This document shows, one piece after another, positions 8,150 to 16,518 of a stretch of 64,000 nucleotides of DNA. The notes beneath the pieces are model-generated. The model saw nothing but the letters and a program-made list of their open reading frames with translations. It ran no database searches and was not told the DNA's origin. The stretch spans positions 916,017-980,016 of the forward strand of contig NZ_FCOT01000012.1 of the NCBI RefSeq assembly GCF_900046455.1. The letters are read 5' to 3'. The position numbers and the translations under genes were made by a program. The DNA comes from Cellulomonas timonensis (GTDB lineage Bacteria > Actinomycetota > Actinomycetes > Actinomycetales > Cellulomonadaceae). How positions within the stretch are numbered: the stretch's first letter is position 1; every line of letters begins with the position of its first letter.

Positions 8150-9051
8150 CCGCGCCCGTCAGCGTGCCGGCGGAGGTGGTGCTGCCCGGCGTCCCGGCGC
8201 TCGGCAGGCTGTACGGGCGGGGAGTCGCCGCGTCCGCACGGCTCAACCTGGAACGGCGGCTGGGCCGTGCGCCCGGCGCCCTGCCGGACGTCGCCTACGT
8301 CGTCGCCGGGGTGCAGGCCGACCCCGAGCACCTGACCGCCTACCAGCACCTGCTCGGCGAGAGCGCGTCCGACGTGCTGCCCGCCGGGTTCACGCATGTG
8401 CTCGCGTTCCCGGTGGCCACGGCCGTCATGGTGCGACCCGACTTCCCGCTGCCGCTGCTGGGCATGGTGCACCTGGCCAACCGGGTCGACCAGTACCGCC
8501 CGATCCTGCTGGGCGACCGCCTCGACATCCGCGCCTGGGCGCAGGGCCTCGCGGAGCACCGCTCGGGCACGCAGCTCGAGCTGGTGACTGAGGTCCGGAT
8601 CGCCGGGGCCGACGACGACGTGCTGGGCGGCGAGCTCGCCTGGCGTGGGGTGTCGACGTACCTGGCGAAGGGCGTGCGGCTGGGCGCGTCCGGCTCGGGC
8701 GCGAGGTCCGCAGCGGCGTCTGCGTCGGCGTCGTCCGACGACGGGCGGCGGGAGCTGTTCGCCCCGCCGCTCCCCACCGGCCGCTGGCGCCTCGACGCCG
8801 ACACCGGCCGCCGATACGCCGCCGTCTCCGGCGACCAGAACCCCATCCACCTGTCGAAGCTCAGCGCCAAGGCGCTCGGCTTCCCCCGGGCCATCGCGCA
8901 TGGCATGTACACCGCCTCGCGCGCACTGGCCGACGTGGGCGCCGGGCGGGGCGACGCGTTCACCTGGACCGTCGAGTTCGCCAAGCCGGTGCTGCTGCCC
9001 GGCACTGTGGACGTCCGCGTCGCGCCCGACGGCAACGGCGGGTTCGCCTAG
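8146..9051 (+). CDS. MaoC-family 3-hydroxyacyl dehydratase (HtdX-like), C-terminus cut by in-frame TAG
   Basis: Double hot-dog hydratase/dehydratase interconverting enoyl- and 3-hydroxyacyl thioesters. The 301-aa product has an N-terminal hot-dog half and a C-terminal half with the hydratase motif (YAAVSGDQNPIH, about 225-236) and AIAHGMYT. It starts at GTG 8146 in a GTGA overlap with fabG. Translation stops at TAG 9049-9051, but the same frame then reads 19 more codons (ending WNRRSGRPHLTGAVVPL) to a TGA at 9109-9111. That reads like the usual C-terminal strand of this family (W-N..SG.PHL.G). Loss of this strand by a point mutation or a sequencing error is likely. Confidence 0.88.
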   Translation: MTAPVSVPAEVVLPGVPALGRLYGRGVAASARLNLERRLGRAPGALPDVAYVVAGVQADPEHLTAYQHLLGESASDVLPAGFTHVLAFPVATAVMVRPDFPLPLLGMVHLANRVDQYRPILLGDRLDIRAWAQGLAEHRSGTQLELVTEVRIAGADDDVLGGELAWRGVSTYLAKGVRLGASGSGARSAAASASASSDDGRRELFAPPLPTGRWRLDADTGRRYAAVSGDQNPIHLSKLSAKALGFPRAIAHGMYTASRALADVGAGRGDAFTWTVEFAKPVLLPGTVDVRVAPDGNGGFA

Positions 9052-9124
9052 GCGGGCTGGAACCGCCGCTCCGGCAGGCCGCACCTCACCGGCGCCGTCG
9101 TCCCGCTCTGAGCCCTGTAGACCA

Positions 9125-9154
9125 GCAGCCCCCGTCCGGCCAGGCGGGGGCTGC
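9125..9154 (+). terminator. Hairpin after the thiolase-fabG-maoC operon
   Basis: A perfect 10-bp stem, GCAGCCCCCG (9125-9134) paired with CGGGGGCTGC (9145-9154). It lies 13 nt beyond the TGA at 9109-9111 that would end full-length maoC and before the VOC gene. The position supports the view that the ancestral maoC stop was 9111 rather than 9051. Confidence 0.6.
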
Positions 9155-9187
9155 CGCCGTGTGGGCGGTGAGTGGCACGCTCGCTCG

Positions 9188-9631
9188 ATGGACCAGCGAC
9201 TGACCCTCCTGACCGTGGGCGTGCCCGAGGTCGCCGCCGCCCGCCGCTTCTACATCGACGGCCTGGGCTGGACGCCCACCCTCGACCTGCCCGAGCAGCG
9301 CGTGCTGTTCGTCCAGGTGGCGCCCGGCCTGCTGCTCAGCTTCTTCGACGCCGGGTTGCTCGCGCAGGACATGGGCCTGCCCCCGGACGCGGCGCCCACC
9401 GCCCACGGCATCGCGCTGGCGCACAACGTCGGATCCGAGGCCGAGGTCGACGCCGTCATCGCCCAGGCCGTCGCCGCGGGGGCCACACTGCTCAAGGCCC
9501 CGCGGCGCGCCGAGTGGGGCGGCTACAGCGGCTACGTCGAGGACCCCTGCGGGGTGCGCTGGGAGATCGCCCACAACCCGGGCCTCACGGCCGACGCCGA
9601 CGGGACGGTGCGGATGGTCCCGGTCGAGTAG
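9188..9631 (+). CDS. VOC-family (glyoxalase-like) protein
   Basis: 147-aa vicinal-oxygen-chelate protein with the two beta-alpha-beta-beta-beta modules seen in glyoxalases and small-molecule-binding relatives. It opens with LTLLTVGVPEVAAARRFYIDGLGW and closes with GGYSGYVEDPCGVRWEIAHNP, a typical C-terminal module end. The ATG at 9188 gives the standard family start. It lies alone after the maoC terminator. Substrate unknown; glyoxalase I activity should not be assumed. Confidence 0.8.
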   Translation: MDQRLTLLTVGVPEVAAARRFYIDGLGWTPTLDLPEQRVLFVQVAPGLLLSFFDAGLLAQDMGLPPDAAPTAHGIALAHNVGSEAEVDAVIAQAVAAGATLLKAPRRAEWGGYSGYVEDPCGVRWEIAHNPGLTADADGTVRMVPVE

Positions 9632-9642
9632 CGCGAGCGGGC

Positions 9643-10008
9643 TCAGCCCAGTTCGCGGACCGCCGCGGTCCTGTCGCCGCCCGCGTCGCCGGTGTTGACG
9701 GTCCCCTGCGGCTCGAACAGCAGGGCGTGCACCTCGGCGTCCGCCCGGGGGCAGTGCTCGACGCCCTTCGGCACCACGAACACGTCATGGGGGCCGAGCA
9801 CCACGTCCCGGTCGCGGAGCTGGATGGTGAGCGTGCCGCTGATCACCATGAACAGCTCGTCGGTGTCCGGATGGGTGTGCCAGACGAACTCGCCCAGCAG
9901 CTTGACGACCTTCACGTCGTAGTCGTTCACGCTGGTCAGCCGGTGCGGCTGCCAGTGCTCGGCGACCGCGTCCAAGGCTGCCTGCACGTTGCGCACGTCC
10001 TCGCTCAC
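9643..10008 (-). CDS. Cupin-domain protein
   Basis: 121-aa single-domain cupin. The metal-binding pattern is visible as HTHPDTDELF..ISG (motif 1, two His and a Glu, about residues 44-58) and PKGVEHCPRA (motif 2 His near 83). Small cupins of this type bind a metal and act as isomerases, dioxygenases or sensors; the substrate here is unknown. It starts at GTG 10008 and converges with the VOC gene. Confidence 0.8.
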   Translation of the reverse strand: MSEDVRNVQAALDAVAEHWQPHRLTSVNDYDVKVVKLLGEFVWHTHPDTDELFMVISGTLTIQLRDRDVVLGPHDVFVVPKGVEHCPRADAEVHALLFEPQGTVNTGDAGGDRTAAVRELG

Positions 10009-10116
10009 AGCCGGAGCGTACGCCGCAGATCACCACCTTCCGGTCGCCGACGCGGCCTGACGGTGCCACGATCGGCCCCGCGAGCGCGGACGGTCCGCCC
10101 GCGAGGAGGAGGTCTG

Positions 10117-10908
10117 ATGAGCGCCATGACGTCAGCGGCGGCGACCACTGCCCGGCAGCGGCCGTGGGAGCTGGCCGCACGCTGCGGGTACGCGGTGAGC
10201 GGAGTGCTGCACGTGCTCATCGGGATCATCGCCGTCCAGGTGGCGCTCGGTGGCGGCGGCGAGAGCGCCGACCAGTCCGGAGCGCTGCGCCAGATCGCTG
10301 AGACGCCCTTCGGGGGCATCGCACTGTGGGTCGGCGCCATCGCGCTGCTCGCCCTCGCCGCGTGGCAGGCCGCCGAGGCGCTGCGCGGACGAGGTGAGGC
10401 CGCCGACCGTGCGAAGGCGGCGGGCAAGGCCGTCGTGTACCTGGCGCTCGCGGTGAGCGCGGCGGCGTTCGCGATGGGCTCTGGCAGCTCGAGCGAGGGC
10501 CAGACGGAGGATGCGACCGCTGGGCTGATGCAGGCCCCGGGCGGACGCGCGCTCGTCGTGGCAGTCGGCCTCGGCGTCCTGGCCGTCGCCGGCTACCACG
10601 TCATCAAGGGCATCCGCCAGAAGTTCCTCGAGGACCTGAGGGGCGTCCCCGGAGGCCAGGCCGGCAACGCCGTGAAGAAGGCAGGCATGCTCGGCTACGT
10701 CGCCAAGGGCGTCGCGCTGGCCCTGATCGGCTTCGCCTTCGTCGTCGCCGGCATCACGTCCGACCCGGCGCAGGCACAGGGCCTCGACGGCGCGCTGCAC
10801 GATCTGCGGGACCAGCCCGCCGGGGTGGCCGCCCTCATCGCCGTCGGCATCGGCCTGGCCTGCTACGGCGCCTACTCATTCGTCCGGTCCCGCTACGCGC
10901 GGATGTGA
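10117..10908 (+). CDS. DUF1206 integral membrane protein
   Basis: 263-aa membrane protein with about six hydrophobic segments arranged as three internal repeats, each a helix pair. The repeats open at CGYAVSGVLHVLIGI, GKAVVYLALAVSAAAF and LGYVAKGVALALIGF. This matches the DUF1206 family, common in actinobacteria and of unknown function. The ATG at 10117 is preceded by GAGGAGGA. It lies 23 nt before an F420-type oxidoreductase on the same strand, so the two may be cotranscribed. Confidence 0.85.
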   Translation: MSAMTSAAATTARQRPWELAARCGYAVSGVLHVLIGIIAVQVALGGGGESADQSGALRQIAETPFGGIALWVGAIALLALAAWQAAEALRGRGEAADRAKAAGKAVVYLALAVSAAAFAMGSGSSSEGQTEDATAGLMQAPGGRALVVAVGLGVLAVAGYHVIKGIRQKFLEDLRGVPGGQAGNAVKKAGMLGYVAKGVALALIGFAFVVAGITSDPAQAQGLDGALHDLRDQPAGVAALIAVGIGLACYGAYSFVRSRYARM

Positions 10909-10931
10909 CCCGGCGGCGCCAGGATCACCTC

Positions 10932-11705
10932 ATGACGAACCCGGTGCGCATCGGCGTCCAGCTCAAGCCCCAGCATGCCGACTACGCGCAGATCCGCGAC
11001 GCGGTCCGGCGCGCCGAGGACACCGGCGTCGACATCGTCTTCAACTGGGACCACTTCTTCCCGCTGAACGGCGATCCCGACGGCAAGCACTTCGAATGCT
11101 GGACGATGCTCGGCGCCTGGGCCGAGCAGACCAGCCGTGTGCAGATCGGCGCGCTGGTGACCTGCAACTCGTACCGCAACCCGGACCTGCTGGCCGACAT
11201 GGCGCGGACCGTCGACCACATTTCCGGTGGGCGGCTGATCCTGGGCATCGGCGCCGGGTGGTTCGAACGTGACTACGACGAGTTCGGCTACGAGTTCGGC
11301 ACGGCGGGCTCCCGCATCGCCGACCTGGGCGCCGCCCTGCCCCGGATCAAGGCCCGGTGGGCGGCCTCCCACCCGCAGCCGACTCGGCAGATCCCGATCC
11401 TGATCGGCGGTGGCGGGGAGCGGAAGACACTGCGAGTCGTCGCCGAGCACGCCGACGTGTGGCACAGCTTCGGGGACCTCGAGACGCTGCGGCGCAAGAG
11501 CGCGATCCTCGACCAGCACGGCGTGGACGTCGGCCGCGACGCGAGCCAGATCGAGCGCTCGTTCGCCGCCAGAACGCCCCCGTCCGAGGTGGCCGACGAT
11601 CTGGTCGAGGCCGGGGTCACGCTGGTCACGCTCGACGCCGACGGGCCCGACTACGACATGTCGCTCGTCAAGCAGTGGGTGGCCTGGCGCGACGCCCACT
11701 CCTGA
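10932..11705 (+). CDS. LLM-class F420-dependent oxidoreductase
   Basis: 257-aa luciferase-like TIM-barrel protein of the F420-dependent subgroup. It shows the N-terminal IGVQLKPQHADYAQIRDAV, the TGVDIVFNWDHFF segment, and GRLILGIGAGWFERDYDEFGYEF, the hallmark region of this subgroup. The ATG 10932 start gives the family-standard N-terminus. It may reduce or oxidise a small organic substrate with coenzyme F420. It follows the DUF1206 gene and precedes a pentapeptide-repeat gene, with no pathway context. Confidence 0.85.
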   Translation: MTNPVRIGVQLKPQHADYAQIRDAVRRAEDTGVDIVFNWDHFFPLNGDPDGKHFECWTMLGAWAEQTSRVQIGALVTCNSYRNPDLLADMARTVDHISGGRLILGIGAGWFERDYDEFGYEFGTAGSRIADLGAALPRIKARWAASHPQPTRQIPILIGGGGERKTLRVVAEHADVWHSFGDLETLRRKSAILDQHGVDVGRDASQIERSFAARTPPSEVADDLVEAGVTLVTLDADGPDYDMSLVKQWVAWRDAHS

Positions 11706-11730
11706 GCCCGCCAGATGGCAGGCTTCGGGG

Positions 11731-12381
11731 ATGAGTCGCCGTCCCCAGACCCTCGCCGCGCCCCGCATCTCACTGCCCGCGCTGACCCCCTTCGATGGCC
11801 AGCTTGAGGAGGAGGGCGATTACGAGGCGCTCGCGTTCGACGGGCTTGACCTCACCGGCCAGGACCTGCGGCATGCGCGCTTCATGGACTGCGGGTTGAC
11901 CGGATGCCGCATGGACGGCGTGAATCTGGGCCACGGGCAGGTGGCGGACAGCACGCTCACCGACGTGCATGCGGGCAGCCTCGACGCGGCGACGTCGATC
12001 TGGCGTGATGTCGAGCTGCGCGACTGCCGGCTCGGCGCGGTGACCGCGTACGCCTCGACGTTCACGCGGGTGCTGTTGCGCGGCGGCAAGATCGACTACT
12101 TGAACCTGCGGGACGCGGCCCTGACGGACGTGCGCTTCGACGGGTGCGTCATCGGCGAGCTCGACCTGGGCGGGGCGAAGGTCACGCGCATGGCCTTCGA
12201 GGGTTGCCGCATCGGGCGGCTGGATCTCACCCGCGCGACGCTGGCACAGGTGGACCTGCGCGGGGCGGACCTCTCGGGGTTGCAGGGGCTCGAAGGGCTG
12301 GCCGGGGCGACGATCAGCCAGGAGCAGCTCGTGGAGCTGGCGCCGGCGATGGCCGCCCAGCTCCGCATCGTCGTCGCGTAG
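11731..12381 (+). CDS. Pentapeptide-repeat protein
   Basis: 216-aa protein with tandem A(D/N)Lxx-type pentapeptides (for example LDLTGQDLRHARF, LRDAALTDVRF, LTRATLAQVDLRGADLSGL), predicted to form a right-handed quadrilateral beta-helix. Some relatives mimic DNA and protect gyrase from quinolones, but most are uncharacterised, so no resistance role is inferred. The ATG at 11731 is 25 nt after the F420 oxidoreductase stop. Confidence 0.85.
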   Translation: MSRRPQTLAAPRISLPALTPFDGQLEEEGDYEALAFDGLDLTGQDLRHARFMDCGLTGCRMDGVNLGHGQVADSTLTDVHAGSLDAATSIWRDVELRDCRLGAVTAYASTFTRVLLRGGKIDYLNLRDAALTDVRFDGCVIGELDLGGAKVTRMAFEGCRIGRLDLTRATLAQVDLRGADLSGLQGLEGLAGATISQEQLVELAPAMAAQLRIVVA

Positions 12382-12397
12382 CGGGCGGGAGGCACCG

Positions 12398-12799
12398 TCA
12401 GGCCCCCGCCGCCGCAGCGCTGACCAGGCCGACCGTGTTGCCCTCGGTGTCCCGCACGAACGCCCGCCACTCGTGGCGGCGTTCCTTCCCGAGCACGGGG
12501 TCAGCGTTCTGGCAGACGACTGACGGCTCCCCCTCGACGACGATCCCGTCGGCGCGGAGCTCCTCGACCCTGCGGCACACGTCGTCGACGCGCAGGTAGA
12601 CGAGGGAGCTCGCCGCCTCGCAGTCGAGGAGCAGCCGGGTGCGGAGCCGGTCGAGCACGAACAGGGCGAGCCCGGACGGGTCGAAGACCACGTCGGCGGG
12701 CTGGCCGAGGAGTCGCTGGTAGAAGTGCACGGCCCGCCTGAGGTTGACGACCCGCTGAGCGACCTGGACCACGACGTCGGTGTCCGTTTTGTCCGTCAT
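12398..12799 (-). CDS. VOC-family protein
   Basis: 133-aa protein with a glyoxalase/bleomycin-resistance-type fold. It has VAQRVVNLRRAVHFYQRLLGQPADVVFDPSGLALFVL in the N-terminal module and EWRAFVRDTEGNTVGLVS at the end, the classic pattern of this superfamily. The start is ATG 12799. It converges with the pentapeptide gene. Ligand unknown. Confidence 0.78.
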   Translation of the reverse strand: MTDKTDTDVVVQVAQRVVNLRRAVHFYQRLLGQPADVVFDPSGLALFVLDRLRTRLLLDCEAASSLVYLRVDDVCRRVEELRADGIVVEGEPSVVCQNADPVLGKERRHEWRAFVRDTEGNTVGLVSAAAAGA

Positions 12800-12914
12800 T
12801 CTCGGGACACTAGCCGTCCTGCGGGCGTGACGATAGAGGGACAGGCGACCAGGTCAGGCGCCTAGTTCCGGCGGGTTACGCTCGGCGCTCCGCACCTATG
12901 CAGGGAGCAGTCTG

Positions 12915-13220
12915 ATGACGCAGTCGTCCACCACGCCGGACCAGCCCGGACTCCCTGTGTCACCGCTGTACGCGCCGCCGGTGCTCCGCAATCCGCGGGC
13001 CCGCGCAGGGTTGATCCTCGGCGCTGTGAGCGTCCTGGTGAACCCCGTGCTGCTGGTCTCGATCGCCGCGCTCGTCGTCTCCGGGCTCGGCCTGCAGCGA
13101 GCCGGGCAGATGACGCAGTTCGGGTACGCGCCGGTGGGGCGCAAGCAGGCGGCCGGGGGCCTCGTGCTGGGCGTCATCGGGCTCATCGCCTCGCTCGCGC
13201 TCAAGGGCGGGTTGTTCTGA
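12915..13220 (+). CDS. Small DUF4190-like membrane protein
   Basis: 101-aa protein with a Pro-rich cytoplasmic N-terminus and two hydrophobic helices (about residues 29-58 and 80-100) joined by a polar loop (AGQMTQFGYAPVGRKQ). This is the pattern of DUF4190-type actinobacterial membrane proteins, whose function is unknown. The ATG at 12915 has AGGGAG upstream and lies about 20 nt after the likely -10 region (GTTACGCT). Confidence 0.7.
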   Translation: MTQSSTTPDQPGLPVSPLYAPPVLRNPRARAGLILGAVSVLVNPVLLVSIAALVVSGLGLQRAGQMTQFGYAPVGRKQAAGGLVLGVIGLIASLALKGGLF

Positions 13221-13390
13221 GGGCATCGTCCGCGCGTCGAACAACGGCGCCCCTGGTGATGTGAGCTGCGTCATCAGCACCCTGACCAGGTGTTTCATCT
13301 CCAGCCCGGGTGGCAGCCACCCGCGGCCTGGGTGATGATCTGCGCCGAGGCCCGTCCGGGTGCTCGTCGCATGACCAGGCGAGGTGACGC

Positions 13391-14446
13391 ATGCCCGATT
13401 CCCGACCGGTCCGCATCGGACCGCGAACGCCCTCCGTGCTCGGCACGATGCCGGGGTCGGCGCCGGAAGCCCTCCGTGCCGCAGTGGCGTGGCCCGACAG
13501 CCTGCGGCCAGGCGCCGGGGCGACCGTCGTCCTGTGGGAGCACCTGGCCTCGCTCGCGGCGCATGACCTCGCGGTCGCGCGGGCCGTCGAGCCGCATCTG
13601 GACGCGCGGGCGATCCTCGACCAGGCGGGCGCGACCGGGCTGCCGTCGCGCCTGGGGCCCGCAGCGACCTGGGGCGCGTACGCGGCCGAGGGGCCTGGGC
13701 CGGCGCTGGCCGCCTCGGAGGATGACGATGGCTGGGTGCTCGACGGCGTCAAGCCGTGGTGCTCACTCGCCGCCGAGCTGGACGCGGCCCTAGTGACGGC
13801 CCGGGCCGATGACGGGCGGCGTGGGCTGTTCGCCGTCGACCTGCGCGCCCCCGAGGCGCGGCCCGTAGGCCAGGAGTGGTCGGCTCGCGGCCTCGTCGAG
13901 ATCCCCAGCACGCCCGTCGAGTTCCAGCGCGCCCGCGCCACGCTGGTCGCCGACGGCGACTGGTACCTGGAGCGGCCCGGCTTCTGGTGGGGCGCCATCG
14001 GCGTCGCGGCGTGCTGGTTCGGCGGGGCGGTCGGCATCGCGCGGCGCGTGCATCAGCAGGTGGCGGCCCGTTCGGACGACCGGCTGCTGGCCATGCACAT
14101 GGGCGCCCTCGACGAGCGCCTGGAGGCGGCCAGGATCTGCCTGGCCGACGCCGCGGCACGCGTGGACGCCTCCGGTGCCGCGACCCGTCGCGGCCTGGAC
14201 CCCGAGGACGAGGAGGCGCGGACCGCCGGGCGCGTCCTGGCCAAGCGGGTGCGTGCCACAGTGGCCCGGACCTGCGAGGACACCCTCCGCATCGCCGCCC
14301 ACGCACTAGGCCCGGGCCCGCTGACCCAGGAGCCGGAGCACGCCAAGCGCGTCGCGGACCTCGAGGTCTACATCCGGCAGCAGCATGCTGAGCGGGACGA
14401 CGCGTCGCTCGGCGCCCTGCTGGCGAAGGCGCCCGCTCCGTGGTGA
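13391..14446 (+). CDS. Acyl-CoA dehydrogenase-like protein of a PIG-L/methyltransferase/glycosyltransferase cluster
   Basis: 351-aa member of the acyl-CoA dehydrogenase superfamily. The middle domain is visible as WVLDGVKPWCSLAAELDAALVTAR (about 115-138) and the C-terminal helical domain ends in HALGPGPLTQEPEHAKRVADLEVYIRQQHAERD. I cannot find the usual catalytic Glu motif (YEGT or FEG.N). Either the active-site Glu is placed as in isovaleryl-CoA-type enzymes or the protein does something else. The start is ATG 13391. The stop overlaps the next gene (GTGA), giving a tightly coupled three-gene unit with a PIG-L deacetylase/methyltransferase and a glycosyltransferase. Natural substrate unknown. 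Confidence 0.8.
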   Translation: MPDSRPVRIGPRTPSVLGTMPGSAPEALRAAVAWPDSLRPGAGATVVLWEHLASLAAHDLAVARAVEPHLDARAILDQAGATGLPSRLGPAATWGAYAAEGPGPALAASEDDDGWVLDGVKPWCSLAAELDAALVTARADDGRRGLFAVDLRAPEARPVGQEWSARGLVEIPSTPVEFQRARATLVADGDWYLERPGFWWGAIGVAACWFGGAVGIARRVHQQVAARSDDRLLAMHMGALDERLEAARICLADAAARVDASGAATRRGLDPEDEEARTAGRVLAKRVRATVARTCEDTLRIAAHALGPGPLTQEPEHAKRVADLEVYIRQQHAERDDASLGALLAKAPAPW

Positions 14447-15798
14447 CGTTCGACGGCCGAGCGGCTGGCACGCCGGCGGCGGTGTGGGACGCCGCTGGCC
14501 GGTTCGACACCCTCCCGGGTCTCGCGCTGCCGACCGGCCGCACTGTCGTGGTGGCAGCGCACCCCGACGACGAGACCCTCGGCGCCGGCGGCCTCCTGAG
14601 CAGGCTCGCGGCGGCGGGCCGCCCCGCAGAGGTCGTCGTCGTGACCGACGGCGCCGGCTCGCACCCCGGCTCGCCCACGCTCACGCCCTCCGACCTGGCC
14701 GCGCGGCGCGTCGAGGAGGTCGCCGACGCCGTCGCATTGCTGTCGCCCGGCTCGACGGTGCGGCTACTGGGGTTCCCCGACGGGTCGGTGCGGGAGGATC
14801 GTGCGGCGATCACCCGAGCCCTGCGGGACGCGATCGGCGCGGAGCCGGTCACCGCCGTCGTCGGCCCCTGGCGCGGCGACGGCCACCGTGACCACCGGGT
14901 CACCGGCGAGATCTGCGCGGAGATCGCCGCCGAACTGGGCGCCCGGCTCCTCGAGTACCCGATCTGGCTCTGGCACTGGGCTGCCCCCGACCACCCGGAC
15001 GTCCCCTGGGACCAGTTCCGCGCGCTGCTGCTCGACGATGCGGACGTGACGGCCAAGCGGCGCGCCCTCGCCCGGCACGTGACCCAGACCCAGCCGTTGT
15101 CCCCCGCGCCCGAGGACGCCTCGCCGCTGCACCCCGAGTTCCTGCGGCAGTTCGACCGCGACGTCGAGCTGTTCGTCTCGGCGGAACCGCCGCCTGCCGG
15201 AGTCGGCGCGGAGCACTTCGAGGCCGCCTACAGCCGACGCGGCGACCCGTGGCGGCTCGAGACCCGCTGGTATGAGGAGCGCAAGCGCGCCCTGACCCTG
15301 GCGGCGCTCCCAACGCCCCGGTTCGGCTCGGTGCTCGAGGTCGGCTGCTCGATCGGCATGCTCACCGCCGAGCTGGCCCAGCGCAGCGACCACCTGCTCG
15401 CCACCGACCTCGCCGAGTCCGCCGTGGAGACCGCGACGGCCCGCCTGGCGCACGCGCCGCACGTCATCGTCGTGCCGCACGACATCCGCACCGGCGTCCC
15501 GGGCGGCCCGTACGACCTCGTCGTGCTCTCCGAAGTGGGCTACTACCTGACGCGCGCTGAGCTGGTCGAGCTCGCGGGCCAGGCACAGAAGGCCCTGGCC
15601 CCGGGCGGCACGGTGCTCGCATGCCACTGGCGGCACCCGGTGCCCGAGTACTCGCAGACCGGCGACGATGTGCACCGCGTGCTCGATCGCGCGCTCGGGC
15701 TCACGCGCGTGTCGGCCTACCGCGACGCGGACATGGCGCTGGACGTGTGGAGCGCGGACGGCGCCTCGGTCGCCCAACGCGAGGGGTTGGCGCCATGA
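14440..15798 (+). CDS. Fused PIG-L deacetylase and NodS-like SAM methyltransferase
   Basis: 452-aa two-domain protein. Residues about 35-250 are a PIG-L/LmbE zinc N-deacetylase, with AHPDDE (40-45) and the second metal motif GDGHRDH (about 146-152). Residues about 255-450 are a class I methyltransferase of the NodS type (EAAYSRRGDPWRLETRWYEERKR; SAM motif I LEVGCSIG about 299-306). NodS N-methylates the deacetylated glucosamine of Nod factors, so deacetylation followed by N-methylation of an amino sugar or amino acid conjugate is a reasonable inference. Starts at tandem GTG codons 14440/14443, overlapping the acyl-CoA dehydrogenase stop; its end overlaps the glycosyltransferase start. Confidence 0.88.
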   Translation: MVTFDGRAAGTPAAVWDAAGRFDTLPGLALPTGRTVVVAAHPDDETLGAGGLLSRLAAAGRPAEVVVVTDGAGSHPGSPTLTPSDLAARRVEEVADAVALLSPGSTVRLLGFPDGSVREDRAAITRALRDAIGAEPVTAVVGPWRGDGHRDHRVTGEICAEIAAELGARLLEYPIWLWHWAAPDHPDVPWDQFRALLLDDADVTAKRRALARHVTQTQPLSPAPEDASPLHPEFLRQFDRDVELFVSAEPPPAGVGAEHFEAAYSRRGDPWRLETRWYEERKRALTLAALPTPRFGSVLEVGCSIGMLTAELAQRSDHLLATDLAESAVETATARLAHAPHVIVVPHDIRTGVPGGPYDLVVLSEVGYYLTRAELVELAGQAQKALAPGGTVLACHWRHPVPEYSQTGDDVHRVLDRALGLTRVSAYRDADMALDVWSADGASVAQREGLAP

Positions 15799-16487
15799 GG
15801 TCGCGGCCGCCACTGAGCCGGCTCCTGGTCGTGGTGCCGGTGCACGACGAGGAGGAGCTGCTGCCCGAATGCCTCGCCTCGCTCACCGTGGCGTGCGCCG
15901 CGGTGGACCTGCCCGTCGACGTGGTCGTGGTGCTCGACGACTGCCACGACGGCTCCGCGCAGGCGGCCCTGGCCTCCGACGCACTGGTCCTCGAGGTGAC
16001 GGAGCGGGCCGTCGGGGCGGCGCGCGCCGCGGGGGTCCGCGCCGGACTGGCCCTCCACGACGACGACCCGGCCACGGTGTGGATCGCCTGCACGGACGCC
16101 GACACCGTCGTCCCCGCCCACTGGCTGCGAGCGCAGCGCGCGCTGGCCGACGACGGCGCCGACCTCGTCCTCGGCACCGTCCAGCCCGACCCGCGCGACC
16201 TGTCCGAGCGGCAGCTCACCGCGTGGCGGGCCACCCGGGTCCCCGGACGGCCGAACGGCCACGTGCACGGCGCCAACCTGGGCGTCCGGGCGGACGCGTA
16301 CCTGCGGTCCGGTGGTTTCGCCCCGCTCGTCGAGCATGAGGACGTGGACCTCGTTGAGCGGATGCGCGCCGACCCGCGCGTCGTGGTGCGCGCCTCCGAG
16401 GAGACGGATGTGGTGACCTCCGGGCGGACCGTGGGCCGGACCCCGGGCGGCTACGCGGGGTACCTGCTGGCGGCCTTCCCGCGCTGA
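15795..16487 (+). CDS. Family 2 glycosyltransferase
   Basis: 230-aa GT-A fold glycosyltransferase. It has the N-terminal LLVVVPVHDEEELLPECLASL, the nucleotide-sugar metal motif TDADTVVP (Asp101-x-Asp103) and GANLGVRADAYLRSGGF in the acceptor region. There are no transmembrane helices, so it is probably cytosolic. The ATG at 15795 sits inside the preceding gene's stop (ATGA overlap). It is the last gene of the coupled unit acyl-CoA dehydrogenase, deacetylase/methyltransferase, glycosyltransferase. Donor and acceptor are unknown. Confidence 0.87.
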   Translation: MRSRPPLSRLLVVVPVHDEEELLPECLASLTVACAAVDLPVDVVVVLDDCHDGSAQAALASDALVLEVTERAVGAARAAGVRAGLALHDDDPATVWIACTDADTVVPAHWLRAQRALADDGADLVLGTVQPDPRDLSERQLTAWRATRVPGRPNGHVHGANLGVRADAYLRSGGFAPLVEHEDVDLVERMRADPRVVVRASEETDVVTSGRTVGRTPGGYAGYLLAAFPR

Positions 16488-16518
16488 GCGGAGCCGCGCA
16501 GGGTCGGGCCGGCGCGCG

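Noticed and set aside
13308-13322. GGGTGGCAGCCACCC hairpin as an operator for the acyl-CoA dehydrogenase-like unit
   Set aside because: A single short palindrome with a minimal loop and no second copy; in 170 bp of GC-rich gap this can arise by chance. Nothing else was seen in 13221-13390.
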